Assembly (NCBI RefSeq): GCF_003058225.1
Contig: NZ_QBUG01000014.1
Span: 114,703-178,702, forward strand
Length of the DNA: 64,000 bases
Direction: 5' to 3'
Origin: Promicromonospora sp. AC04
Lineage (GTDB): Bacteria > Actinomycetota > Actinomycetes > Actinomycetales > Cellulomonadaceae
This document shows, piece by piece, positions 42,808 to 51,707 of this stretch; positions within the stretch are counted from its first letter, which is position 1; every line of letters begins with the position of its first letter. The notes beneath the pieces are model-generated. The model ran no database searches. It was not told the origin of the DNA and saw only the letters and a program-made list of their open reading frames with translations. The position numbers and the translations under genes were made by a program.

Positions 42808-43701
42808 ATGAGCAACGTCATCGTCATCACCGGAGCCTCCTCCGGCTTCGGAGCCCTCACGGCGCGGGCCCTGGCCTCCGCGGGCGACATCGTCTACGCG
42901 GGCATGCGGCAGACCGCAGGCCGCAACGCGCCGCAGGTCGAGGCCGCCGAGGCATTCTCGAAGGAGCACGGGGTCGACCTGCGCGCCATCGAGCTCGACG
43001 TGAACTCCCAGGAGTCGGTCGACCGCGCCGTGGACCGGATCCAGGCCGAGCACGGCCGCATCGACGTGCTGGTCCACAACGCCGGCCACATGGTCGTCGG
43101 ACCGACCGAGGCGTTCACACCGGAGCAGCTCGCCGAGCTGTACGACGTCAACGTGCTCTCCACCCAGCGCGTGAACCGGGCGGTCCTGCCCGGTATGCGC
43201 CGTCGCGGCGCGGGGCTCGTGATCTGGGTGTCCAGCTCCAGCGTCAAGGGCGGCACCCCGCCGTACCTGGCGCCCTACTTCGCCGCAAAGGCGGGCATGG
43301 ACTCCCTCGCGGTGTCGTACGCCGCGGAGCTGGCCCGCTGGGGCGTGGAGACGTCGATAGTCGTGCCCGGCTCGTTCACGAGCGGCACCAACCACTTCGC
43401 GCACGCGGGCCACCCGGCCGACGGGGACGTCGAGGCCGAGTACGAGACCCGGTACGCCGGACTGATGGGCCAGGTCGCCGAGAAGCTTGCCGCCCTGGCC
43501 CCCGAGGGCGCGGACGCCTCGCTGGTCTCGGACGAGATCGCCCGCATCGTGGCACTGCCCGCCGGGCAGCGGCCCTTCCGGGTGCACATCGACCCGGCCG
43601 ACGACGGCTCCGAGGCGGTCTCGGACCTGGCCGACCGGACCCGCCGCGAGTTTCTCGACCGGGTCGGCCTGGCCGACCTGCTCACGGTGGCCACCGCGTG
43701 A
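42808..43701 (+). CDS. SDR family oxidoreductase
   Basis: This is 297 residues from ATG 42808 after AGGGAG. VIVITGASSGFGALTARALA, VLVHNAGHMVVGP (HNAG variant), WVSSSSVKG and YFAAK are the SDR motifs. The C-terminal extension of about 90 residues with GSFTSGTNHFAHAGHPAD and PAGQRPFRVHIDPADDG is of the type seen in substrate-specific oxidoreductases. It is 61 bp downstream of the first SDR gene and may share its transcript. Confidence 0.92.
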   Translation: MSNVIVITGASSGFGALTARALASAGDIVYAGMRQTAGRNAPQVEAAEAFSKEHGVDLRAIELDVNSQESVDRAVDRIQAEHGRIDVLVHNAGHMVVGPTEAFTPEQLAELYDVNVLSTQRVNRAVLPGMRRRGAGLVIWVSSSSVKGGTPPYLAPYFAAKAGMDSLAVSYAAELARWGVETSIVVPGSFTSGTNHFAHAGHPADGDVEAEYETRYAGLMGQVAEKLAALAPEGADASLVSDEIARIVALPAGQRPFRVHIDPADDGSEAVSDLADRTRREFLDRVGLADLLTVATA

Positions 43702-43779
43702 TCGGCGCGGCCACCGATCACGCAGGTCAGTGACGTGCCCCGGCCTAGACTGGCCGGCGACGTGCGAGGGGGGACCAGT

Positions 43780-44403
43780 GTGACCAACGATGTGACGGCG
43801 CCCGCAGGGGAGACCGGGGCGCGGGCCCGGGGCCGTGGGCGGCGGCCTGCCGACGAGGTGCGCGACGACGTGCTGCGCACCGTCGGCCGGCTGCTGCTGG
43901 CCGAGGGCATCGCCGACCTCACGTTCGAACGGGTCGCTCGGCTGTCCGGCGTCAGCAAGACGACGCTGTACAAGTGGTGGCCCTCCAAGGGGGCGCTGGC
44001 CCTGGACGGCTACTTCCACGCGGTGCAGCACACGCTCGCCTTCCCCGACACGGGTGACATCCGCACCGACCTGCGCGACCAGCTCCGCGCGTTCGTGCAC
44101 CTCATGACCACCACGCCCGCGGGCCGTCTCCTCGCGGAGCTGATCGGCCAGTCGCAGACCGACCAGGACCTCGCCGTCGCCTACCGCACGCTGTACTCCT
44201 CCGAGCGGCGCCGCCTCGCCGGAGAGCGGCTGCGTGCGGCGCAGGAGCTGGGGCAGATCCGGGCCGACGTCGACGTGCAGGTGGTGGTCGACCAGCTCTG
44301 GGGCGCCGTCTACCACCGGCTGCTGGTCCCGGACGAGCCGGTCACCGAGGCGTTCGCGAACGCCCTGGTGAACAACCTGCTGGGCGGGATCGCCCGGGGC
44401 TGA
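43780..44403 (+). CDS. TetR family transcriptional regulator
   Basis: This is 207 residues from GTG 43780, 6 nt after GAGGGGGG. The HTH region (RRPADEVRDDVLRTVGRLLL, LTFERVARLSGVSKTTLYKW, WPSKGALALDGYF) is followed by a TetR_C_16-like C-terminus (RLLAELIGQSQTDQDLAVAY). It follows two SDR genes on the same strand and likely represses them. Confidence 0.93.
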   Translation: MTNDVTAPAGETGARARGRGRRPADEVRDDVLRTVGRLLLAEGIADLTFERVARLSGVSKTTLYKWWPSKGALALDGYFHAVQHTLAFPDTGDIRTDLRDQLRAFVHLMTTTPAGRLLAELIGQSQTDQDLAVAYRTLYSSERRRLAGERLRAAQELGQIRADVDVQVVVDQLWGAVYHRLLVPDEPVTEAFANALVNNLLGGIARG

Positions 44404-44474
44404 TCCCAGGCCGGTCCGTCTCGTAAGGTGTCCTGCGGCGAGCGAGCGCTCGCAGCTCCGGGAGAAGGCAGACC

Positions 44475-44774
44475 ATGGGATCACCGTCCGAGCAGGACAC
44501 GGCACCGACCCGTACCGAGGTGCGGTGGAGCATCGTGTTCGCGCCGATCCTGCTCGCGGGGATGATCGGCCTGGCCGTCATCCTGGTCACGGCCGTCGCC
44601 GCGGCCGGCGGCCCGTCGGACACGGTCGGCATCGCGCGCCCGTCGCCCCTCTGGGCTCTGGTCGTCGGGGTCAGCCTTGCCGAGGCGGTGATGTTCGGGG
44701 GCCTCCGCCAGCAGTTCTCGACCTTCTCGCGCGCGCGGCGGCTCGGCGTCCGGGAGGATCGCAGGTCCCGCTGA
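44475..44774 (+). CDS. Small two-TM membrane protein
   Basis: This is 99 residues behind GGGAGAAGG. Two hydrophobic segments (IVFAPILLAGMIGLAVILVT and LWALVVGVSLAEAVMFGGL) are separated by a short Gly-Pro-Ser-rich loop, and the C-terminus is basic (FSRARRLGVREDRRSR). No family recognised. It lies between the TetR gene and the rearrangement scar. Confidence 0.65.
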   Translation: MGSPSEQDTAPTRTEVRWSIVFAPILLAGMIGLAVILVTAVAAAGGPSDTVGIARPSPLWALVVGVSLAEAVMFGGLRQQFSTFSRARRLGVREDRRSR

Positions 44775-44812
44775 CACCGGTCGCGGAACCTGAGCCCTCC
44801 ATGGAGCCGGGA

Positions 44813-44971
44813 GCCGTCACCGCACCAGGCACGGTCGCTTCGGGTCGAACTCCCACCCCTCTATCAGGTACTGCATGGCCATCGCGTCGTCCCGCGCCCC
44901 GAGCCCGTTCTTTCTGACCGGCTGAACGACCGACGGCGGCCGAGGCGCTCTGGGTGTGCCTCGGCCGCCGT
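44813..44971. repeat. Rearrangement scar: copy of the gudD 3' end fused to a copy of the dctA 3' end
   Basis: Positions 44813-44907 match 46606-46700 (95 bp, three differences), which is the end of gudD; the copy still encodes the same last 29 residues on the minus strand. After about 5 bp, 44913-44971 match 41860-41917, the dctA stop and terminator. Neither half is a complete gene. Confidence 0.92.
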
Positions 44972-45003
44972 CTTCTCGTGCCTTGCCGCCGGACCTCACC
45001 CGT

Positions 45004-45059
45004 CGAACGTAGGCTTGGTCGCTTCATGGGCGCCTATGGCGCTACCACTCCTACGTTCG
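45004..45059. repeat. Inverted repeat downstream of the scar
   Basis: CGAACGTAGG (45004-45013) and CCTACGTTCG (45050-45059) are perfect arms 36 bp apart. The interior has a second small palindrome around GGGCGCC. Role unknown. Confidence 0.5.
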
Positions 45060-45073
45060 GCGGGTGAGCCTTC

Positions 45074-45289
45074 ATGTCGCTTGAGCCCAGCACCATCCCG
45101 ACCGGCTTCATCACCTAACAGAGGCAGACCCTGGCGCCGGTGTCGCCGGAGAGGAGTGCTCTTTACTAAGCGATTGTCAACAAGCAGAAGATCATCGCGT
45201 CCGATCATTACGCCATGGGAGTTATCACCTCCTACTGCATCGGCGACCCGTGGTGCGACGATTGGGTGAAGAATGCCCTCAACATCTGA
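45074..45289 (+). pseudogene. Small degenerate ORF with two in-frame TAA stops
   Basis: One frame of 72 codons from ATG 45074 to TGA 45289 is interrupted by TAA after 14 and again after 31 codons. The last 39 residues look protein-like (SDHYAMGVITSYCIGDPWCD then DWVKNALNI). G+C is lower than in the surroundings. It overlaps the sequence just upstream of the next gene. Possibly the decayed end of a horizontally acquired gene; no family recognised. Confidence 0.35.
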
Positions 45290-45302
45290 GAGGACGGCCT
45301 CG

Positions 45303-45632
45303 ATGGCTGAGCACGAGGCACAGAGGGCTGCGGTCCGGAGAGTGTTCGACACTGACACGACGACCAAGCGCTTTGTCGTGCATGAGGTTGATGTGGACGC
45401 CGAGCGGGCGAGGGTGAGCTTCTCGGAGCGGAATTCGGACCTCATCTACCGCGCCGAAGTCTCGATTCGCGATTGGAACGACGTCTTCCTGGATGACATG
45501 GACGACGTGGACGGCCTGGACGGATGGGCGGCCACGGCTGTTCTTGTGCCCGTTGTCGAGGCGTTCGACACGGGCCCGAAGTCCCGTAGGACCGAGGCAG
45601 ACGGCAGCGTGACCCTGTTGGTAATCGACTGA
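45303..45632 (+). CDS. Small hypothetical protein
   Basis: This is 109 residues from ATG 45303, 8 nt after GAGGAC; ATG 45273 would add ten residues and overlap the degenerate ORF. The product is acidic and soluble: VRRVFDTDTTTKRFVVHEVD, VSFSERNSDLIYRAEVSIRD and a run of Asp (FLDDMDDVDGLDG). Codon use is less GC-biased than in neighbours, suggesting acquisition. No family recognised. It converges on the AEC transporter gene 6 bp away. Confidence 0.6.
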   Translation: MAEHEAQRAAVRRVFDTDTTTKRFVVHEVDVDAERARVSFSERNSDLIYRAEVSIRDWNDVFLDDMDDVDGLDGWAATAVLVPVVEAFDTGPKSRRTEADGSVTLLVID

Positions 45633-45638
45633 GGACGG

Positions 45639-46592
45639 TCAGCCCAGCAGGAGCGTGATCAGCAGCGACACCGGCAGGGCGAGCAGCATGCTCAGCAGCG
45701 TGACGTCGCGGACCGACGTCGTCGCCAGGCGGAAGTGGCCCGCGAACAGGAAGACGTTCTGCGCGGTGGGCAGCGCTGCCATGAGCACGACCCCCAGCAG
45801 GTCGAGGCCGTCGAGGCCGAACAGGAACCGGCCGACCGCCCAAGCGATCGCCGGCATCACCAGGACCTTGAGCACCGTGCCCAGCGTGACCTCGGCCCGC
45901 GCCTCCCGGCCCATCGGCCGCTGGCCGCGCAGCGAGATGCCGAACATCAGCAGGAGAAGCGGGACCGACGCGTTGCCGAGCATCTCGACCGGCCGCGCGA
46001 GCACGGCGGGCAGGTCCACGGCGAACGCCGCCGCCAGCAGGCCGAGCCCGGTGGCGACCGTCACGGGGTTGGCGAGCGACCGGCCCAAGGTGGCGCCCAG
46101 CGGGCGGGCGTCGCCGCCCTCCCCGCCCGCGTCACGTCCGGCCCGGTGCCGGCACCACGCGAACACCGACAGGTACAGCGGGGCGATCACCAGCAGCTGC
46201 GCGATCAGCACGGACACCACCGGGGCGGCGGTCCCCACGGCGTAGAGCGCGATCGGGACGCCGATGTTGCCCGCGTTCACGTACGAGCTCGCCATCGCGC
46301 CCGCAGCGACCGGCCCGGCGGGCCGCCGCAGCAGCCCGCCCGCGACCAGCGCGTAGAGCAGCCCCGTGGCCGCCGCCGTGATCAGCGCTATCGGCGTGTA
46401 GGTGCGCAGGACGGCGCCGAGGTCGGCGTTCGACAGCAGCAGGAACATCAGCGCCGGGTTGGTGATGTAGTACACCAGCGGCGCGATCCCGCGCTGCATC
46501 GCGTGTGCCTCGCCCGGCAGCAGCCAGGCGGCCACGAACCCAACGGCCACCAGCACCAGCACTATCGCGAACCCGAGCAGGACACCGGACAC
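45639..46592 (-). CDS. AEC (auxin efflux carrier) family transporter
   Basis: This is 317 residues from GTG 46592, with about ten hydrophobic segments. LVYYITNPALMFLLLSNADL and SYVNAGNIGVPIALYAVG (the crossover Asn-x-Gly region) are diagnostic, and the second half repeats the topology (GNASVPLLLLMFGISL). Bacterial AEC members move organic acids such as malate. It is 17 bp downstream of gudD on the same strand, so it is probably the last gene of the hexarate operon and may move a diacid or product. Confidence 0.9.
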   Translation of the reverse strand: MSGVLLGFAIVLVLVAVGFVAAWLLPGEAHAMQRGIAPLVYYITNPALMFLLLSNADLGAVLRTYTPIALITAAATGLLYALVAGGLLRRPAGPVAAGAMASSYVNAGNIGVPIALYAVGTAAPVVSVLIAQLLVIAPLYLSVFAWCRHRAGRDAGGEGGDARPLGATLGRSLANPVTVATGLGLLAAAFAVDLPAVLARPVEMLGNASVPLLLLMFGISLRGQRPMGREARAEVTLGTVLKVLVMPAIAWAVGRFLFGLDGLDLLGVVLMAALPTAQNVFLFAGHFRLATTSVRDVTLLSMLLALPVSLLITLLLG

Positions 46593-46609
46593 GGGTCAGT
46601 CCACCGCCG

Positions 46610-47938
46610 TCATCGCACCAGGCACGGGCGCTTCGGGTCGAACTCCCACCCCTCGATCAGGTACTGCATGGCCATCGCGTCGTCCCGCGCCCCGAGCCCG
46701 TGCTTCAGGTACAGCTCGTGCGCGGCGGCCAGGCGCTCGCGGTCCAGCTCGACGCCGAGCCCCGGGGTTGTCGGTACCCGGATCTCGCCGGCGCGGATCT
46801 CCGGCGGCGCCGTCGTCAGGCCCTGCCCGTCCTGCCAGATCCAGTGCGTGTCCAGCGCGGTGATGTCGCCGGGCGCCGCCGCGCCGACGTGCGTGAACAT
46901 GGCCAGCGAGATGTCGAAGTGGTTGTTGGAGTGCGACCCCCACGTCAGGCCGAACTCGTGGCACAGCTGGGCCACCCGCACCGAACCGGCCATGGTCCAG
47001 AAGTGCGGGTCGGCCAGCGGGATGTCGACGGCGTCCGCGCGCACCGCGTGCGCCAGCTCGCGCCAGTCCGTGGCGATCATGTTGGTCGCCGTGGGCAGCC
47101 CGGTCGCACGCCGGAACTCCGCCATGACCTCCCGGCCGGAGAACCGGCCCTCCGCGCCGCACGGGTCCTCGGCGTAGGCGACGACGCCGCGCATCCGCCG
47201 GCCCAGCCGGATCGCCTCGGCCAGCGGCCAGCCGCCGTTGGGGTCGAGCGTGATCCGCGCGTCGGGAAAGCGCCCCTTGAGGGCAACGACGGTATCGACC
47301 TCCAGGTCCCCGGCCAGCACGCCGCCCTTGAGCTTGAAGTCGGTGAAGCCGTAGCGGTCGCGGGCGGCCTCGGCCAGCCGCACGACGGCGTCGGGCGTCA
47401 GGGCCTGCTCGCGGCGCAGCCGGCCCCACGCGTCGGACTCGTCGTCATCGCGCAGGTACGGCAGGTCCGTGGCGTCCGGGTCGCCCACGTAGAAGAGGTA
47501 GCCGAGCATCGGCACGGCCTCGCGCTGCGCGCCCTCGCCGAGCAGCTCGGCAACGGGCACGCCCAGGTCCTGGCCGTGCAGGTCCAGCAGCGCGGACTCC
47601 AGGGCCGTGACCGCGTGCACGGTGGTGCGCAGGTCGAAGGTCTGCAGGCCGCGCCCGCCCGCGTCGCGGTCGGCGAAGGTCCGCGCCACCTCGCGCAGCA
47701 ACGTCCGGTACCGGGCCACCGGCTGCCCGACGGCGATCCGGCCCGCCTCCTCGATGGTGGCCCGGATCTTCTCCCCGCCGGGCACCTCGCCGAGCCCGGT
47801 GCGGCCGTCGGAGTCGGTGACGATCGCGATGTTCCGCGTGAAGAACGGGGCGTGGGCGCCGGACAGGTTGAGCAGCATCGAGTCGTGGCCCGCGACGGGC
47901 ACCACCTCGACGCGGGCGATGGTGGGGTGGGCGCTCAC
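46610..47938 (-). CDS. gudD: Glucarate dehydratase
   Basis: This is 442 residues from GTG 47938, whose GTGA overlaps the stop of the upstream dehydrogenase gene. Enolase superfamily, GudD subgroup: [14 protein letters not shown] (catalytic Lys-x-Lys), [11 protein letters not shown] (Asp, Asn metal ligands), [10 protein letters not shown] (Glu), [11 protein letters not shown] and [20 protein letters not shown] (His-Asp dyad region with catalytic His). It dehydrates D-glucarate (and usually L-idarate) to 5-dehydro-4-deoxyglucarate. Its 3' 95 bp are duplicated in the scar at 44813. Confidence 0.96.
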   Translation of the reverse strand: MSAHPTIARVEVVPVAGHDSMLLNLSGAHAPFFTRNIAIVTDSDGRTGLGEVPGGEKIRATIEEAGRIAVGQPVARYRTLLREVARTFADRDAGGRGLQTFDLRTTVHAVTALESALLDLHGQDLGVPVAELLGEGAQREAVPMLGYLFYVGDPDATDLPYLRDDDESDAWGRLRREQALTPDAVVRLAEAARDRYGFTDFKLKGGVLAGDLEVDTVVALKGRFPDARITLDPNGGWPLAEAIRLGRRMRGVVAYAEDPCGAEGRFSGREVMAEFRRATGLPTATNMIATDWRELAHAVRADAVDIPLADPHFWTMAGSVRVAQLCHEFGLTWGSHSNNHFDISLAMFTHVGAAAPGDITALDTHWIWQDGQGLTTAPPEIRAGEIRVPTTPGLGVELDRERLAAAHELYLKHGLGARDDAMAMQYLIEGWEFDPKRPCLVR

Positions 47939-49536
47939 TGGAGCACCCCGTCCACCCGCCGCGTCAGGTGCCACGGGTTGTCCGACCGGACGGGCTCGGG
48001 CAGCAGGTACTCGGGCAGGTTCTGGTAGGCCACGGGGCGCAGGAAGCGCTCGATCGCGAGCGTCCCCACCGACGTCGTGCGGCTGTCGGACGTCGCGGGG
48101 AACGGGCCGCCGTGCACCATCGCGTGCCCCACCTCGACGCCGGTGGGCCAGCCGTTCGCGAGGATGCGGCCTGCGGTGCGCTCCAGGACGGGCAGGAGCG
48201 CAACGGCGGTCTCGCGGTCGGCCTCGGTCAGGTGCAGCGTCACGGTGAGCTGCCCCTCCAGGTGCTCGATCGCGGACAGCAGCTCTTCGGCGTCGTCGTA
48301 CCGGACCACGAGCGACGCCGCGCCGAAGATCTCGGCCTGGAGCACGGGGTTGCTCAGCAGGTTCGGCACCGCGCTCGCGAACACAGCCGGGGCGGGGGCG
48401 TTCTGGGTGTCGCCGGGGGCGCCGGCCCCGACCAGCCGCACGCCGTCCTGGGCGGCCAGCTCATCGACGCCGTCCTGCCAGGCCTGCGCGATGCCCGCGG
48501 TGAGCATGGTCTGCCCGGCGGCGGCCGCTGCGGCGCGCCCGGTGGCCTCGACAAACGCGTCACCGCGCGGGCCGCTCGGCACGAACACGAGCCCGGGCGC
48601 GGTGCAGAGCTGGCCCGACGAGCCGGTCACCGACGTGAGGTATGCGGCGGCGAGGGCGTCGACGTCGCCGGCCAGGGCGCCGTCGAGCAGGATCGTGGGG
48701 TTGATCGAGCTCATCTCCGCGTAGACGGGGATCGGCACGGGGCGGGACGCGGCCGCGGCGACCAGCGCGAGGCCGCCGCCGCGGGAGCCGGTGAACCCGA
48801 CGGCCTGGATCACGGGGTCGGTCACGAGGGCCTGGCCCACGGCGTTCCCCGGCCCGTAGACCAGGGAGAACACACCCGGGTGCAGGCCGCACTGCGCGAC
48901 GGCGTCGGCCACCGCGCGGCCCACGAGCTCGGCCGTGCCCGGGTGCGCGTTGTGCGCCTTGACGATCACGGGGCAGCCCGCCGCCAGCGCCGAGGCGGTG
49001 TCGCCGCCTGCGGTGGAGAAGGCGAGCGGGAAGTTGCTCGCGCCGAACACGGCGACCGGGCCGAGGGGCACCTTGCGCTGGCGGATGTCGGCGCGCGGCA
49101 GGGGAGTGCGGTCGGGCAGCGCGGGGTCGATCCGCACGCCGCGGTGGTCGCCCTGGCGGACGACCTGCGCGAACAGGCGCAGCTGGCCGGTGGTGCGGGC
49201 CACCTCGCCCGTCAGGCGGGCCGCCGGGAGACCCGTCTCCTGCCTGGCCCGCGCGACGACGTCGGGCCCCACGGCGTCGATGTTCGCCGCGACCTGCTCC
49301 AGGAACCGGGCGTGGGGCTCGGGCGCGAGCGCCGAGAAGGACGCGAACGCCTCCTGCGCGGCCGCCGTCGCCCGGGCGACCTGCGCCTCGTCGAGGAGGG
49401 TGTAGGCGGGTTCGAGCGCCTGGGCGGTCGCCGGGTCCTGACCGGCGAAGGTGCCGGCGGTGCCCGCCAGCGGCGCGCCCGCGACTATCGAGTGGCCGGT
49501 GAGCTGCGCGGTCCGGGTGGTCGGCTCGGTCGTCAT
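47935..49536 (-). CDS. 2,5-dioxovalerate (2-oxoglutarate semialdehyde) dehydrogenase
   Basis: This 533-residue NAD(P)+ aldehyde dehydrogenase starts at ATG 49536 after [49 protein letters not shown], the general-base Glu in [11 protein letters not shown] and the nucleophile in [11 protein letters not shown] are the hallmarks of the KGSADH-III/AldH group used in hexarate and pentose oxidation. It yields 2-oxoglutarate. Between kdgD and gudD in the same operon. Confidence 0.95.
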   Translation of the reverse strand: MTTEPTTRTAQLTGHSIVAGAPLAGTAGTFAGQDPATAQALEPAYTLLDEAQVARATAAAQEAFASFSALAPEPHARFLEQVAANIDAVGPDVVARARQETGLPAARLTGEVARTTGQLRLFAQVVRQGDHRGVRIDPALPDRTPLPRADIRQRKVPLGPVAVFGASNFPLAFSTAGGDTASALAAGCPVIVKAHNAHPGTAELVGRAVADAVAQCGLHPGVFSLVYGPGNAVGQALVTDPVIQAVGFTGSRGGGLALVAAAASRPVPIPVYAEMSSINPTILLDGALAGDVDALAAAYLTSVTGSSGQLCTAPGLVFVPSGPRGDAFVEATGRAAAAAAGQTMLTAGIAQAWQDGVDELAAQDGVRLVGAGAPGDTQNAPAPAVFASAVPNLLSNPVLQAEIFGAASLVVRYDDAEELLSAIEHLEGQLTVTLHLTEADRETAVALLPVLERTAGRILANGWPTGVEVGHAMVHGGPFPATSDSRTTSVGTLAIERFLRPVAYQNLPEYLLPEPVRSDNPWHLTRRVDGVLQ

Positions 49537-49562
49537 GCCGTGTCTCCTTCGGAAGGGGTGGG

Positions 49563-50510
49563 TCAGCCGGCCAGCGCCGCGTTGCCGGCAGGGCGGACCC
49601 CGGCGGCGTCGATCAGGGCGCCGAGGTCCGCGAGGTCCTGGGTGGTGAGGTCCTGCAGGGGCGCACGCACGCTGCCCATGTCGCGGCCCACCGCCTTCAT
49701 GCCGCCCTTGACGATGGACACCCCGTACCCCTTGGCGCGGTCGCGGATGTCGAGGTAGGGCAGCACGAACCGGCCGAGCTTCTCGGTGACCGCCGCGTGG
49801 TCGAGGGCGCGCACGTCGCGGTAGAACGCCAGGGCGAACTCCGGCACGAAGTTGTACATGGCCGAGGAGTAGGTGCTCATGCCGAGCTGCAGGAGCGGCA
49901 GGGCATAGGTCTCCGCGGTGGGCAGTCCGCCCAGGTAGAAGAGCCGGTCCCCGTTGGTGGCGTAGACGCGGGCGAGCTGCTCGATGTCGCCGAGCGCGTC
50001 CTTGAACCCGATGAAGTTGGGGTGCCGTTCGGCGAGCCGCGCCACGGTCTGCGCTGAGTACACGGCGTTGCCGCGGTTGTAGACGATGACCCCGAGGCTC
50101 GTCGCGGCGCACACGGCCGAGGCGTGCTCCAGCAGCCCGTCCTGGTCGCACTCGGTCAGGTAGGGGGGCAGCAGCAGGAGCCCCTCGGCGCCGGCGGCCT
50201 CGGCGGCCCGCGCGTTCTGGATCGCCTGGGCGGTGTTGCCGCCCGCGCTGCCGAGCACCGGGGTGCGTCCGGCGGCGGCCTCGACGGCGAGCCGGACCAC
50301 GCGGGCCGACTCCTCGGGAGTCAGGCTGAAGCCCTCGCCCGTGCCGCCCGCGGCGAAGAGGCCGCCGATCTCGTAGCTCGACTGCCAGTCGATGTGGTCG
50401 CGATACCGCTCCTCGTCGATCCCCCCGTCCCCGGTGAACGGGGTGACGGGAAAGGACAGCAGCCCGTCCTTGAGGGCGGCGGCGAGCTCCTGGGGTGCAT
50501 ATGTGGCCAA
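49563..50510 (-). CDS. kdgD: 5-dehydro-4-deoxyglucarate dehydratase (decarboxylating)
   Basis: This is 315 residues of the DapA/NAL superfamily. It begins at TTG 50510, 5 nt after AGGAGGGG. LLSFPVTPFTGDGGIDEERY, GLFAAGGTGEGFSLTPEES, GVIVYNRGNAVY (the Tyr) and NFIGFKDALGD (Schiff-base Lys) are the KDGDH pattern. It converts 5-dehydro-4-deoxyglucarate to 2,5-dioxovalerate, CO2 and water. First gene of the leftward kdgD-ald-gudD-AEC operon. Confidence 0.96.
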   Translation of the reverse strand: MATYAPQELAAALKDGLLSFPVTPFTGDGGIDEERYRDHIDWQSSYEIGGLFAAGGTGEGFSLTPEESARVVRLAVEAAAGRTPVLGSAGGNTAQAIQNARAAEAAGAEGLLLLPPYLTECDQDGLLEHASAVCAATSLGVIVYNRGNAVYSAQTVARLAERHPNFIGFKDALGDIEQLARVYATNGDRLFYLGGLPTAETYALPLLQLGMSTYSSAMYNFVPEFALAFYRDVRALDHAAVTEKLGRFVLPYLDIRDRAKGYGVSIVKGGMKAVGRDMGSVRAPLQDLTTQDLADLGALIDAAGVRPAGNAALAG

Positions 50511-50592
50511 GGTGGCCCCTCCTGTGACAGACGTCGGCGATGGCGTGCAGGTGCGGTGCTGTGACGGGCCGATGCCCGGCAGGTCCGCCGCC

Positions 50593-50641
50593 AACCTAAG
50601 AACCCGCGACGATGCCTGTCCAAGCCCGATGTTGCATCGGG
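50593..50641 (-). promoter_or_regulatory. kdgD promoter and LysR operator candidate
   Basis: On the minus strand TGGACA (50617-50622) and TAGGTT (50593-50598) are spaced 18 bp. Directly upstream is the palindrome CCCGATGTTGCATCGGG (50625-50641). The sequence around the -35 box (about 50609-50626) matches the tctC promoter at 51580-51597 at 17 of 18 positions. Confidence 0.65.
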
Positions 50642-50661
50642 TCATACCCGGGAAGCATCGC

Positions 50662-51546
50662 TCAGTCGTCGACCGGGTGCAGGAAGCGGAGGAACTCGTG
50701 CAGGGCCGGGTTCTTCGAGTCCCGGTTCCAGATGGCGTGCAGCTGGACGACGCCGTGCGGCACGTCGGCGAGCTCGAGGAACGTCACGCCGGGCAGGCCC
50801 AGGAGGCGGGCCGACTCGGGGACGAACGCCACGCCGCGTCCAGCGGCCACCAGCGAGCACATGGTCAGGATCTGGCTGACGACGTGCACGACGGCGAAGT
50901 GCTCGAGGGCGATGTACCGCACCACCATGTCGTAGAAGTAGCGGGCCTTGGTGGGGTGGTGTCCCACGACCGGCTGGTCACGCAGGTCGGCGACGGTGAC
51001 CGGCCCGTCCAGCCGGGTGAACGGGTGCCCGTGGGGCACGGCCAGCACGAGGTCCTCCGACAGGAGGAGCCGGGAGTCGAAGCTCTCCTGGTCGAACGGT
51101 GGCCGGCCGAGCGCCAGGTCGAGCTCGCCGCGGCGGATCGCCTCGATCTGCTCGATGGTGACGAGCTCCTGGAGGTCGAGGTCGACGTCGGGCATGAACT
51201 CGGCGATCTCCTGGACGAGCGTGCCCAGCAGGCTGAAGCCGGAGGCGGCGGTGAACCCGAGGCGCAGCACGCCGGCGCGGCCCGCGGCGATCTTCCGGGC
51301 CAGGGCGGGGGCGGCGTCGGCCGCGGTCAGGAGGCGGCGGGCCTCCTCCAGGAACACCGCGCCGGCCGTCGTCAGCTCGACGTGGCGGTTGTCGCGCTCC
51401 AACAGGGGGACGCCGACGGCACGTTCCAGCTTCTGGACCTGACGGCTCAGCGGCGGCTGGGTCATGTTGAGTCGCTCCGCGGCGCGGCCGAAGTGGAGCT
51501 CTTCCGCCACGGCGAGGAAGCAGCGGACCTGGTCGAGGGTGTACAC
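50662..51546 (-). CDS. LysR family transcriptional regulator
   Basis: This is 294 residues from GTG 51546. The HTH (VRCFLAVAEELHFGRAAERL, NMTQPPLSRQVQKLERAVGV, PLLERDNRHVELTTAG) is of the standard LTTR type, and the co-inducer domain (LRLGFTAASGFSLLGTLVQE, ELDLALGRPPF, LAVPHGHPF) resembles CatR/GudR-type subgroups. It is located between the tctCBA and kdgD operons, which share a promoter element, so it probably activates both in response to a hexarate. Confidence 0.94.
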   Translation of the reverse strand: MYTLDQVRCFLAVAEELHFGRAAERLNMTQPPLSRQVQKLERAVGVPLLERDNRHVELTTAGAVFLEEARRLLTAADAAPALARKIAAGRAGVLRLGFTAASGFSLLGTLVQEIAEFMPDVDLDLQELVTIEQIEAIRRGELDLALGRPPFDQESFDSRLLLSEDLVLAVPHGHPFTRLDGPVTVADLRDQPVVGHHPTKARYFYDMVVRYIALEHFAVVHVVSQILTMCSLVAAGRGVAFVPESARLLGLPGVTFLELADVPHGVVQLHAIWNRDSKNPALHEFLRFLHPVDD

Positions 51547-51579
51547 GATGCCTTCCGAGAATCAAGCAATGCAGTAAGA

Positions 51580-51613
51580 GGCTTAGACAGGCATCGTATG
51601 GGCTTCCTATGCT
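51580..51613 (+). promoter_or_regulatory. tctC promoter with element shared with kdgD
   Basis: TAGACA (51584-51589) and TATGCT (51608-51613) have an 18-bp spacer. The stretch from 51580 to 51597 differs by one base from the kdgD promoter. The gap between lysR and tctC is 161 bp. Confidence 0.65.
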
Positions 51614-51707
51614 CAACGCCCGACCCGGATATGCCTTCCGCCGGTCGCGTGCGGTCCCGTATCGCTCGTCCAAGATCCTGTTCGAGATCTCAATGAGGAG
51701 AGCTGTG

